Part shown: positions 11,952 to 21,997 of the stretch, in pieces
Layout: every line of letters starts with the position of its first letter
Numbering within the stretch: the first letter of the stretch is position 1
Source of the DNA: Cinnamomum chago
Lineage: Eukaryota; Streptophyta; Magnoliopsida; Laurales; Lauraceae
Reading direction: 5' to 3'
Assembly: GCA_038049695.1 (NCBI GenBank)
Contig: CP142456.1
Coordinates: 81,367,422 to 81,431,421 of the forward strand
DNA: 64,000 nt
Program-made: the position numbers and the translations under genes
The notes under the pieces: model-generated
Seen by the model: only the letters and a program-made list of their open reading frames with translations
What the model was told of the DNA's origin: nothing
The model's database searches: none

Positions 11952-14900
11952 GGAACCTGAAGAAGCCAAACTCGCAAATTATAGACATCCAAATAGCATG
12001 AGCAAATTTACAAGTTAGCAAGAGATGGTCCACGGATTCTTCATCCCTCAAGCACATAGGGTAGCCATTCACAATCATCATCCCTCTCCTTCTTAAAAGA
12101 TCTATGGTAGGAATCCTCAATCTTAGAGCCAACCCTGAAAACCAGCACCCTTGGAGGAGCTTTCAACTTTCATACTCCATACAACTCACTCTTCTCCCTG
12201 GGATTGCTTAGGATAGCCTTAAAGAAAGAGGACACAGAGAAGGATCAATTCTTAGAGGCTATCCACATCCTAGCATCAGTTTTATTGAAATGAATGAGTA
12301 GACAGTTTAGGGAGTTAAGGAGAGCAATGAACTGAGCTTCTTCATGATCCTTCAGGTTCCTCCTAAAAATGGGACCCCAAACCACTTGTCCACCAATTGA
12401 GCTCATATAAGAACTAACAGTGGCATCCCTGGCGAGAGCACACTTAAACAAGTCAGGAAACTGATCACACAACGCCCTTTCACCTACCCATCTATCCGTT
12501 CAAAAGAGGGTCTTCTCCCCCGAACCAATTTGGAACTTAATGTTCTCCATGAAGAGTTTCTTTACTGAGAGGATTCATTTCCAAATAGGAGAGGAGTTCA
12601 AAGGAGGGTCTTGGACATCCCAGCTATGCCTTGGAAGGCTGTATATCCTTTCCAACACCTGTCTCCAAAGGCCTTGAGAACCATCTCCGATCCTCTACAA
12701 CCATTTACCTAGAAGAGCTTGATTCATCTTCTTCTGGGGTCTAATTCCTAGCCCTCCTTCTTCCTTCAGCTTACAAATGGAATCCCAATCTACCAAGTGC
12801 AGTTTCTTCTGGGAGCTTGTGCCATGCCATAAGAAGTCTCTTTGTTGTCTTTCAATCCTCTTTATAATTGAGGCCGGGCAACTAAAGATGGAGAAGTAGT
12901 AGACTGGCAAGTTTGAGAGGACAGATTTGATCAAGGTTACCCTTCCTCCTATAGATAGGTACTTGGCTTTCCAGGAAGACAGCTTTCTCTCTATCTTTTC
13001 CACGACTGGGTTCCAAAGAGATTTAGTGACCCGCCCCGAGCACAACAGCATGCCTAAGTACGAAATTGGAAGTTCCCCAATCTTACATCCCAGGATCTCT
13101 GAACATTTAAGGAGCAGAGGCTTTTCATATTTTAGCCCGATCACCTCACTCTTGAAGAAGTTGACTTTTAGGCCTGACACTGCTTCAAAACATAGGATTG
13201 TGGCTTTAACATTTCTAACTTGATCTTCTTCTGCTTCAAAACATAGGATGTGATGATTAGCTCTCCCGGGTCAATCAGATTTGTGATGATTACTCTCATG
13301 GAGAGTTTTTAAAAAAAATATCTAACAATAGGAAATTCTACCATCTTTCCTTCTTTCGGATGATCTCTACCATCATCTTAGCCAAGCATGAGAAGATCTC
13401 TTCAATAATGCCCAAACAATCTGCCAAAGATCAAAACTTATCCTCCATCCAACATGCAATGAGACTCATTTTGCCCTCCCCAAACCTAGGATAGACGTGG
13501 TTCAGTCACCTCTGCGGCTCTGCCCACCTATCAATGCTCAAAAAAGGAGACAGATTAACGTTAAGCCCTCCAACAACAAGAGCCTGTACCTCTTGCTTTG
13601 ACCCAAAAAATAAAAACACACGCATACATCTGTAAACCACTGAGCCACCCTCCAACAACAATAGCCTGTACCTCTTGCTTTGACCAAAAAAATTAACCAC
13701 ACCTGTAAATCATTGAGCCACTTGAATTCCAAAAGAAAATTCCAAGCATCATCTCTCCCAAGGTCATCCTTGAATTTCATCCAAAGACATCGTACAGTTA
13801 GAGAGATTTCCAATGCAGGTATTGTATAATTGGCCCTTCAATCCATGCATGACATTGTGCTCCCATCATATATGGAATCTCATACAAATCCGCTCATGGT
13901 GCATCTCTTATGCAACAGATGTAGGCCCCTCTCTAAAACCAGAGTTTCTAAGAACCAATCTTGTGAACTCCATGCCCCTCCATCCTCCTCCCTTGTAGTC
14001 TCTGCTTTGACATATTAGAAAGGCTATTAGTTAGCTCTCTAAATGCTCCTCCTCCTCTACTCCTTTTCAAATGATTGAGCTCTCTAGATCCTCATCACAT
14101 TAATCTCCTACCCAACTCCTATTTAGCTAATTCAGAACTCTATCTTAGGGCCCGTTTCTTTACTAGAATTCATAGAATTTATGTCTGGTGGTTGTTTGGG
14201 AATTTCAAATGCTAGTATTTTAAATGCTGCCAAATTCTGGAATTCTAAATTCGTTGTTTCATTCGTGGCCTGAATTCTTGCCTGAGCTTCCAGAATGCCG
14301 TCGTCCCTCTCCCGGAATTCCTGTGCCAAGTGAGATTTCCAAATCCTCCTTGTTAAAGTGGTTTTTCAAATGCTAAGTTTTTTGGGATTTCAAATGCCAG
14401 GAATTTCAAATGCCCAGGAATTCTGGTGAATTCTGGTAATGAAACACAAAATTCCTGACATGAATTTTAAATTCCCAGACAGCCTGAATTCCTGTCAGGA
14501 ATTCTAGTAAAAGAACGGGGCCTTAGTATCAATCACAAATTGCACAAAACCAAAACTTCTCCCCTGCCAGAATACTGGCCTAAGGGAATGGAACATTAAA
14601 AAACCACAGCAGCTTGCAAGAACAATAGAGCACACTCATTGGTGAGTAGTATGGAGGCAAATTCTTCATGAATAAAGAGATGGAATCAATCCCACAGCGC
14701 CCCCCTCGACCGTCCATTCAAATCATTACTCCATGAATCTTTCATGAGATACAACCAGATTTTGGTAGTCCTCTAGGGTACTGTTAAAGTTTTACCAGCA
14801 AATCCCATACTTGCAGTTGTGCACTTGTACTCACTAATATGATAACAAAGAATGCATGGATCTTCAAATACAGATTCACTAGGCATGGGATTATTGAACA

Positions 14901-17101
14901 TAACACTTTTAAGCAAGCAAGCTCAGCATGAACAATTCTTGCACAGAGTGTACAAAAATGAAAACGGGACTGGATAAGAAATAGTAAGCATTTGCATTGG
15001 GATTGCACCCTTGAAAAGCTGTAAAATGGTGCTATAAGTGTTAACGGGTGCAAGCCATTATGTCAATAACATAAAAAAAGACAGTCATACCGGATTTAGT
15101 AGAAGTTCTGGGCTGGTCCTGAGAATTAAAAAGAGAATATTAGATCAATCAAAATAAGAAAACTAATAAGATGTGAATGAATGAACAATATCGGCACTGC
15201 CCCAACTAAGAGCAAATTGCAGCACATGAATGCATTGAGGTCACAACTTTCATCAGTCTTTACAGTTATTTGGACCAAATCAGCAGCCACTGTTATTTAT
15301 CTCAAGAGCTGATATTAGATCTAGTACTAAGAGAACAAAAAGGTTATGACCTAACACTCAGATCTACCAGAATCAGATACTCGGATAAAGGGCCCCCTTT
15401 TAAAAGGCATAAGCACTTTATACCTAGTAGTTACTCAGCTTAAATGCATAATGATAATTTCTCACAGCCCCAATTTGTAAATAGTGTTGGTTCTCTGACT
15501 TCTTAAAAGCATTCCTGAGCATATCCATACCATGAGAACGAGGCCAGAATAGTACTGATGATCTCATGTCAACTGATCTATCATGATTGCATCCATATGT
15601 TTATCTTCTTAGTTTCTATTAGGAACGTTAATAGGCAACCCTGAGACTTGAAGAATGAGGCTGATCTAAACAATTGAAACCACTTAAACATGCATCAATA
15701 TGGATTAGATGAGAAACTGCGACGATTGGTAAGTCTATCACAGACTTTTGTTTCAACAAACCATTCTTTAAAAGGCCGCATAAAAATTCACATGCAACTA
15801 TTTACTTAATTAAAAAATGCTGTAGAGCCAGTGACAATAGTAGTTAGATAAAAGTGGCCTCTAAAATCTTGTTAAGAACTTCAAGAAGGATTCAATTCAA
15901 TTCCACCTCCATTGGCATAAACAAACCTTTGAAGAACTTTCTTCAGATATATCAATTTCTTATACAGATTACTTATTCACTCTTTCTGAATTGTAATTAC
16001 TTTTCTTCACAGTTCTCATTTTCTAACTTTTCTAGGGTTTACACCTAACAGATCTATTTAAGAATTGGAATTTACACAAGGTGCAAGTCCATTAAAGAAA
16101 AAGATACAGTTGCATTCGCAGGCTGATAAAAATGGCTTGGGGCAGAATGCTTACTTTAGTTCCACCTCTGGCTTGTTATGCCTCTCAACTTCTTGACAAG
16201 GAAAGTTCTACAATAAGAAATGCAAAATGGATGACTATTAAAGCAATTTATAGGATCATACTAAAGTTCATTCTCATTTGAATACAAATTTCCTAAACTA
16301 GAGGCTATTAAAAAAATACACAGAATAATCCAAAGCCATCTCACAATAATCCAGTGAGAATAATACCAATTTGAAAAATAAAATCCATAAAATTTAAAAT
16401 AAAATCAAATGTTGATATATCTCACATTTCCAAAGATATCCCTATAACAAATGCGGTCCAAACTTTTTCGATACGACAGGAAGGTAAAAAATCAATATCC
16501 CAATTTTGCTAAAGCACTTTTCTTTACCCAAACACAATCAACATCGAATTCCAAGTTTCTCAAATCCATTACAACCATCAAGCTCGCATCGCATTTCTCC
16601 CCCCAAAATCCTCAGTAGCAAAGACCACTATCTGACCTTCTGGTACTCTTATGTATGCCACCAATAGGGAAGTCCACATACCTGCAGACACATGGCTGCT
16701 TCCAAAGTGTTCCTTATGCAAGTCAAGTAAAGGCGCAATGTGTTTGCCTGGAAACATAGATAATAAAGAAAATCCACCAATCATTCATGTAAGGTAAAGT
16801 GTTTTAACTTTCTAATAAGCGCTAGATTTACATGGATAAGAAGAACATATTCATGCAATGCGAAGATTTTCTCCGTTGAATGCTATCTGCTGCTGTCAAT
16901 CGTATATAAGATTCTTTTTCCCTTTCATGTAATTATATACGCACTACGTAGGATCCATGTAAATGTTCTTTCTTTGGATGATAATATGATTTAGCAACAA
17001 TACCATCATTCTCAATATCTATATATAAACACATAACAGATTTGTAGAGAGAGAGAGAGAGGAGGGGGCAAAAAGGATGAATTAGGGTTTTGGATTACCA
17101 T
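7587..17101 (-). CDS. ARPC4: Actin-related protein 2/3 complex subunit 4 (ARPC4, p20-Arc), complete, 8 coding exons
   Basis: Coding exons on the minus strand are 17101-17099 (ATG only), 16747-16682, 16207-16155, 15118-15091, 11312-11238, 10028-9924, 7899-7810 and 7676-7587. Joined they give 169 residues, the length I recall for plant ARPC4. Every junction keeps phase. The product contains [92 protein letters not shown] and [17 protein letters not shown], which match plant ARPC4 closely. ARPC4 pairs with ARPC2 to form the structural core of the Arp2/3 complex, which nucleates branched actin in the cytoplasm downstream of SCAR/WAVE. All introns are GT-AG except the last, which is GC-AG (GAG|gcaagt at 7809-7808). 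Introns carry a LINE, a Tourist MITE and a large inverted-repeat element, none of which breaks an exon. No frameshift or stop is seen, so the gene looks intact. Confidence 0.95.
8220..8480. repeat. Copy of the foldback repeat with GGTGAGGGATGGAT core, in ARPC4 intron 7
   Basis: The 8367-8475 part (TACTTGAAACCCTCC, then CACCCTATGGTGAGGGATGG) matches one arm of the foldback repeat at 51317-51480 and the short copy at about 40060-40115. An adjoining left part (8225-8366) has no recognised partner. Confidence 0.5.
8682..9045. mobile_element. TIR element with about 60-bp inverted arms in ARPC4 intron 6
   Basis: The left arm, from about 8682 (TTCTGCTACAAGCAGACTGC ... GGGGCCCACTTAGAT), is the imperfect inverse of the right arm ending at about 9045 (CCCAAGTGGGCCCC ... 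CAGTCCGCTTGTAGGAGAA). The arms themselves contain a near-palindrome, GGACTGCACATGCAGTCC at the right. The interior is non-coding. No clear TSD was found, so the superfamily is open; long arms suggest a Mutator-like or foldback element. Confidence 0.6.
10681..10815 (+). mobile_element. Probable end of a hAT-like element in ARPC4 intron 5
   Basis: The sequence TAGGGCTGTCAATTGGGC resembles the hAT terminal repeats seen elsewhere here (TAGGGTTGTAAACGGG), followed by the usual GGCCCGGCCCGGC stretch. No matching right end was found, so it is called a truncated copy. Confidence 0.4.
11542..13251 (-). mobile_element. 5'-truncated L1-type LINE with 14-bp target-site duplication, in ARPC4 intron 4
   Basis: The element lies in the same orientation as ARPC4 and is bounded by an exact repeat GATGATTAGCTCTC at 11528-11541 and 13252-13265. 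The minus strand encodes the C-terminal part of a plant L1-like reverse transcriptase: 13180-12695 gives [15 protein letters not shown], then [11 protein letters not shown] and [20 protein letters not shown], the typical thumb region. Further down lie a zf-RVT-like cysteine/histidine segment ([17 protein letters not shown], about 12030-12000) and [17 protein letters not shown]. Reading is broken into several frames, and a (GA)n run at 11911-11949 has expanded inside. A poly-A tail appears as the T-run near 11542-11560. The N-terminal RT, endonuclease and ORF1 are absent, so it cannot move by itself. Confidence 0.9.
11911..11949. repeat. (GA)n microsatellite inside the LINE
   Basis: About 39 bp of GA repeats interrupt the LINE coding remnant. 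On the minus strand it reads as an SLSLSL run, which marks expansion after the element died. Confidence 0.9.
14148..14522. mobile_element. Tourist-like (PIF/Harbinger) MITE, 375 bp, in ARPC4 intron 4
   Basis: Terminal inverted repeats: GGGCCCGTTTCTTTACTAGA on the left and, read in reverse, GGCCCCGTTCTTTTACTAGA on the right. It is flanked by a TTA duplication at 14145-14147 and 14523-14525, the target preference of PIF/Harbinger. The interior is AT-rich, with many GAATTC and TTTCAAATGC words, and has no coding capacity. Confidence 0.85.
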
Positions 17102-17270
17102 TTTGGTGAGTGGCAGGGGATCTGTTCGACGAAAGTCCTAACCGAGCGCGAGAGCGAGAGCGAAAGCAAAGCTAGCTTCGCGAGCGGTCTGAGAGTGTGG
17201 CGAGCGAGTTCGGACGAAGCTTTCGTCGCTGCTGTTGCGGAATGCGGAAGCTGCACTCCAACGAGGTGGG
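17102..17270 (-). promoter_or_regulatory. ARPC4 5' leader and likely start region
   Basis: Immediately upstream of the ARPC4 ATG, the minus strand is GC-richer and full of CTCTCGCTCTCGCG-type words, typical of a plant 5' untranslated leader. The ATG is the last three bases of this exon, followed at once by the donor gtaatc. The leader probably ends before about 17280, where an unrelated repeat-like sequence begins. The transcription start is not located. Confidence 0.55.
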
Positions 17271-20200
17271 TATGGAAAGACAGAGGCGGACCCAGGATTT
17301 TCGTTTAGGTGGGGCGAAACTTTTGCTAGAATTTTTTCACATCAACAATAACAAAAGAAAAAATATATTCCATGTAAATAGATGCAAAATATTTAACTAA
17401 ATCAACTTAATATATTTCTTGTTTGAAATGATGACTATTCATTTCTCCAAAATTTACAGTACAAGAGAAGTATACTGAAAACAAAAAAAATCTCTCAAAA
17501 AATGAGGGCAAACCAATCATCCTAAAAAAGAAAAGGTTCACAACCTTCAAAAAATCAGCACACAATTTGACAAGCAAACTACAACAATAATAAAGATATT
17601 CTAAAGAAGTAATACACATTATCATGTAAAAATTCGTTATTATTTCCTTATGCTCCAAATAGTTCCTTAATCATATGTATCCAAATGAGAGCGCCTGTAT
17701 TTATAATTTATAGATGAACATTATCAACATAATCATAAACATCATATTACGGGCCAAGAATAAAGTTTCCAAAATGAAAAAGGAGAAGAAGAAATAAGTA
17801 GTTAAAGCTTAAACATAGATCAAGACAATTATATAAGACTTGCTCAAAACAATTCTAGATCTATTCAAAACCAGGAAATAGAAAATATGGACAATTCTAG
17901 ATCATTCAAAATCTTTAAAATAAATTTTAATTTACATATTCCATAGTTTTAATGATCATATGTTTTATAGGTTTTATTTGTAAAAAGGGTCCTGCCATAG
18001 GGGAGAAGTTCATAAATGGATATGGTGAATTGGTAAAGGGTTAGGGATGATGGATTGTTAACTACATTCTTTTCAACATTAGTGCTCAATGGTTGTGCTT
18101 GAATTTATTGAGGCACACTCATAAACTCACTAATTCTAGTTCTGATCTTTCTAGTTGGAGATCAAATGATAGATAAGCAAACAAATACTGACAACACTTT
18201 TGAGAAATTATCCAATCTTGATGCAAAGTTTACATACAGGCCAACTTAGCCTTGCCCACTGAAGTGGGGGACTGTCCAGAAAATAATTGGAGAGCACAGA
18301 TCAGACAGAATAGCTTTTTTGAGTCTTTTCCATGCTGTTCTTGCTATTTGTTCTGCTATCTACTCCAAAGCAAGGATGTCAAGTGGGCTAATTTCAATGA
18401 ACGATCACTATTTATTAGAAGGCATCCCATGCCAAGAATACATAATAAAGTAAAGGGCGGGCTCAACCTTGGGTGTTAAAGTGTAGGCCCACATATTCAA
18501 ATTATAAATACAGATACAATCTATATAAATTTATCATAGGTGGGCCAATTGTGTTGATTTTATAATTGGGAAAATACTCCATATTCAAAAGTGACATACT
18601 CCCCTTCTTCAAAATCCTTAGAATGGTCCCACCATTCATGAAAATAAGCCCGTTTATGACAAATCCATGAGACTACAGGTGCCATAGAAAATTCACTTGA
18701 GTCCCAGTCCCTCACTGCTAGCTCAACTTGTAAGGGACCTCAAAGAAGTCTACGGGAGGCTTACCTAACATAACAAATTCAGCTCAGACTGCTAGCTCAA
18801 CTGACAAGAGAATAAATCTTGAATTTGGATGGGTAGCATTCAGCAGGGGCTCATTTGATTTGAATGTTAGGATTTCTAAGACTTCTTTGGCTTTTTGTCA
18901 TTTTAGGGAGATGGGAAGGGTTGTTTTTATTGATGGTGTGGGACGTTGAACAGGGGTAGGAGAAGGCTATAAGAAGAGCTCTTTTTGTCTGACTAGAGGC
19001 CCCAGTTGCAGCAAGAAAGCTAGATCTTTCTCAGCTTCTTCAAAAGTTGTTATGTTCCTTCATCTCATCATATCATCATCCCTCCCTCATTGAACCCAAT
19101 ACTATCATGGCCTCTTCCAATAGACACTGGCCCAGCATGTTTAAGTCCAAGCCTTGCAAGTTGCAACACTCATCACCAATGGCAGCACGACATCAACTCA
19201 TCTCTCACATCAAATACATACCAGAAAGCAACTGAAGTTTTATCTTCAAATTCTCTCATCAGTCCAAAGTGAAGAAATAAAAGATGTGCTACAGAACTGA
19301 GAACATCACATATTCACATGCATCTCCTTATCTCATTTACTCAAATAAAATAAAATCAAATCAAATAAGAAATCACAACTAAAAAAAGCAAACAAAAGCA
19401 TAAATGTGAATGTGATTGAGTCAGTCAACAATCAAATCGCCCTTTTCCCTAATTCCCTCCATAAATGTGATCAAGTCAGTCAGTCAATGATATCTCTACA
19501 TTTTGATTTCATTTCCCTCATTCCCTCCATTTATCAGAGAAAGAGAGGCAGAGAGAGTCAGAGAGAACATATTCTTCTCAATCACCCTTTTCTCATTTTT
19601 GATAGAACAGAGGCCAGAGAAACTGAAATCATCACTTCAAAAAAAAAAAAAAAGAAGGAAAACTAAAACAGTAAAACATAAACCCTAATGTGCAAAGGAG
19701 GAAGAGAGGAAGGAAAAGAAGAAAGGAAACTGCACAAACCCTAGCCAGAGAGGGAGAGGGAGAGAGAAGCTACAGAGAGAGGGAGAGAGATTTACCTTAA
19801 CCGTCGATCCTCAAAGGAAGAGGGTAGGTGGGAACTCGGAAGAGCGAAAGAGCGGAAAAAGGAAGAGGGAAGAGCAGAAGAGCCAAAGAGGTTTTTTTTT
19901 TTCGTTCTCCCTTCTTGACCTGGGGCAGAGCAGGAGAGCCAAAGAGCCAAAGGGGTTTTTTTTCTTTCCTTCTCCTCTCTTGACCTGGGGCATGGATTGA
20001 GTTGATGTGGGGCGTGGGCCTTGGCCCAACACTATTTCAAGAGGAATTTGGAATTGGACCTGGGGCGACCGCCAGGAAAGAGATCCGTGCGCTGTGTCGC
20101 TAAAATGCGCCAAAAGCTTGATCTCATGCTGACCTCTGCTGGAAACTGATGTGGGTCCCCCCTTCTTTTTTTTTTTATGTTGTCGAACCCATGGCCCAAA

Positions 20201-20960
20201 GCCCACTCATGGGATCATATGAACTTTCGGATACTTCGTTATCTAATGCTTAATTTTATTGTTTTGCTCACTTTAAAAAAAAAGTCTAATCCCTTTATCC
20301 ATGCCCCACAAATTTAATGGCTTCATTTTACAAAAGATATTCAACTATCAATCCAACAATTCATTCAGTCCATTCGGTTGTGTGCTAATTTTTGGGATCC
20401 ATGACTACCAAGGCTCCCTATTTATGTATGGTTTGGATAGATTGTTAGGTGGGCTCTACCAATAGTTCTCACAGAAGCATGGTGAGAAGAACCAGTTCTC
20501 ACTTGAATATATTTCCGTATAAGTATTTGAGCATATTTATTTGCATGTAATTGAATTTCTAGGAATTCAAAAAAAGGAGTATATTAAAATATATATAAAT
20601 ATTTGGGCCTTCCATCAAAATAGTATCTTCTTGGATGGGAAATATTTCCCTAGCCATCATCGCACTAAATCAAACTGCAACAAAGTAAGAATTTTTTTTA
20701 ATCTACTTGCATGTTGCTTATTGCATTGTATTATCGATTTGAGCTCAAATAAAGAATGAGGGTTAATGGCTTAACGTCAAAATCACGCTCCGTGTCATAG
20801 TCTACGGGGCTTGGCAATTGCATAGGTAGTGCATGCACTCCGAGGGCTTTCGCCTGCATTAGTTCAAAGCCACGTATGTTTGAGAGTGGGGCTCGGACAA
20901 ACTTGGGCCGGGCCCTTTCACAGCACCGGGTCAGATTTCGGCCCGGTTCTATGGTAACCG
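17271..20960. other. Intergenic region between ARPC4 and the O-fucosyltransferase gene
   Basis: No gene with a recognisable domain is present. About 17283-17330 (GGCGGACCCAGGATTTTCG) looks like the edge of a mobile element and resembles 50826-50850. The segment 19500-19860 is purine-rich with (GAGAGG)n words and could be the leader of an unseen minus-strand transcript: GGTTAAG|gtaaat near 19797 is donor-like. Frames at 18252-18479, 19047-19272 and 19811-20206 are low-complexity or chance. Confidence 0.45.
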
Positions 20961-20979
20961 GGTAATCGGAGCTCCACTA

Positions 20980-21489
20980 GCATCGCTTTCTTCCTCTTGT
21001 TCTCCATGAAGAAGAAAGAACAAGAAAATCAAAGACAGAAAAGAGAGAGAAAGATCCAAACAGAAGAAATTCATACGAATCAGTCGAGTTTTTCTTGGAA
21101 TTGTAGCTTATGCCACTGAGAATTCCTGCTGTTGGGGACAGGATTCCATGTTTTGAGTGATCTGAAGCAAAACCCTAGCTGTGTTTAGATCTGAATCACA
21201 TCAGAAGAGGGAAAACACCTTTAGAAATCTAAATCATTCGACCAAAGACAGTGAAAGCGTGGGGAAAAGATGCAATCTTGATGCAGAAATCTGCACCTTT
21301 TTGCTTGGATTTCAGAAATCAAGATGAGCAAAACCCTACTGATTTGAATTACTGGATCTTGCTTGTTTCACCTTTGTTTGATCGGATCTTGAAACCCCAA
21401 CAAGAAAATGAGGAGGTAGCAGTCATTTCTCTGCAAATCTTCAGTCTTCTAGATCTGAATCTAGTACTCTTTTCGCTTTTTTAACTGTC
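20980..21489 (+). promoter_or_regulatory. Upstream and 5' leader region of the O-fucosyltransferase gene
   Basis: A purine-rich stretch (GAAGAAAGAACAAGAAAATC near 21007-21030) and further leader-like sequence precede the coding exon. Donor-like (GAG|gtagca at 21415) and acceptor-like (ctgctag at about 21533) sites hint at an intron in the 5' leader. No TATA box was assigned. Confidence 0.4.
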
Positions 21490-21706
21490 ATGGACGTTTT
21501 ATTGTCTGCATCTATCTTCTATCTTTCTGCTAGACCTGGTGAGCCCTTGGGGAGGCGAAGTGGGCATCGGCCGCTGAAGCAGCCGAGCGGCGGAATGCGA
21601 GGATTGGCCGGGCGGATGTCGGTCATTATCGCCTGTATATTGCTCTTCACCGTGTTGATGTTCTCATCCTCGATCAGGGGAGGCCGCACTGTTGTCTCCA
21701 AGGTTG

Positions 21707-21795
<89 letters not shown>

Positions 21796-21966
21796 TTTGT
21801 GTTGGTGCGCGTGTAATTTTGATTGTTTGGGGTGTTTGGATGTGCAAGATATATTGCATTTGGTTTGGTTTTATTGGGGAAATGAATCGATGTCTGTTTA
21901 AGTCCATTTGGGGTGGTGGAGAAATTGGAAAAGTTATAGCTCCTCCCCCTCTCCTCGCAATTCGCC

Positions 21967-21997
<31 letters not shown>

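Noticed and set aside
12927-13223. Plus-strand 98-aa frame over the LINE
   Set aside because: It is antisense to the LINE reverse-transcriptase remnant.
13506-13813. Overlapping minus-strand frames with a repeated YRLLLLEGG peptide
   Set aside because: The peptide repetition comes from a short DNA duplication (CAACAA.AGCCTGTACCTCTT at about 13570 and 13655); no domain.
19811-20206. 131-aa minus-strand frame
   Set aside because: Low-complexity lysine and proline stretches from poly-T and purine-rich DNA; no domain or splice support.
21251-21484. Upstream frame before the O-fucosyltransferase as an N-terminal extension
   Set aside because: Joining it through the available donor-like and acceptor-like sites does not keep the frame of the enzyme.
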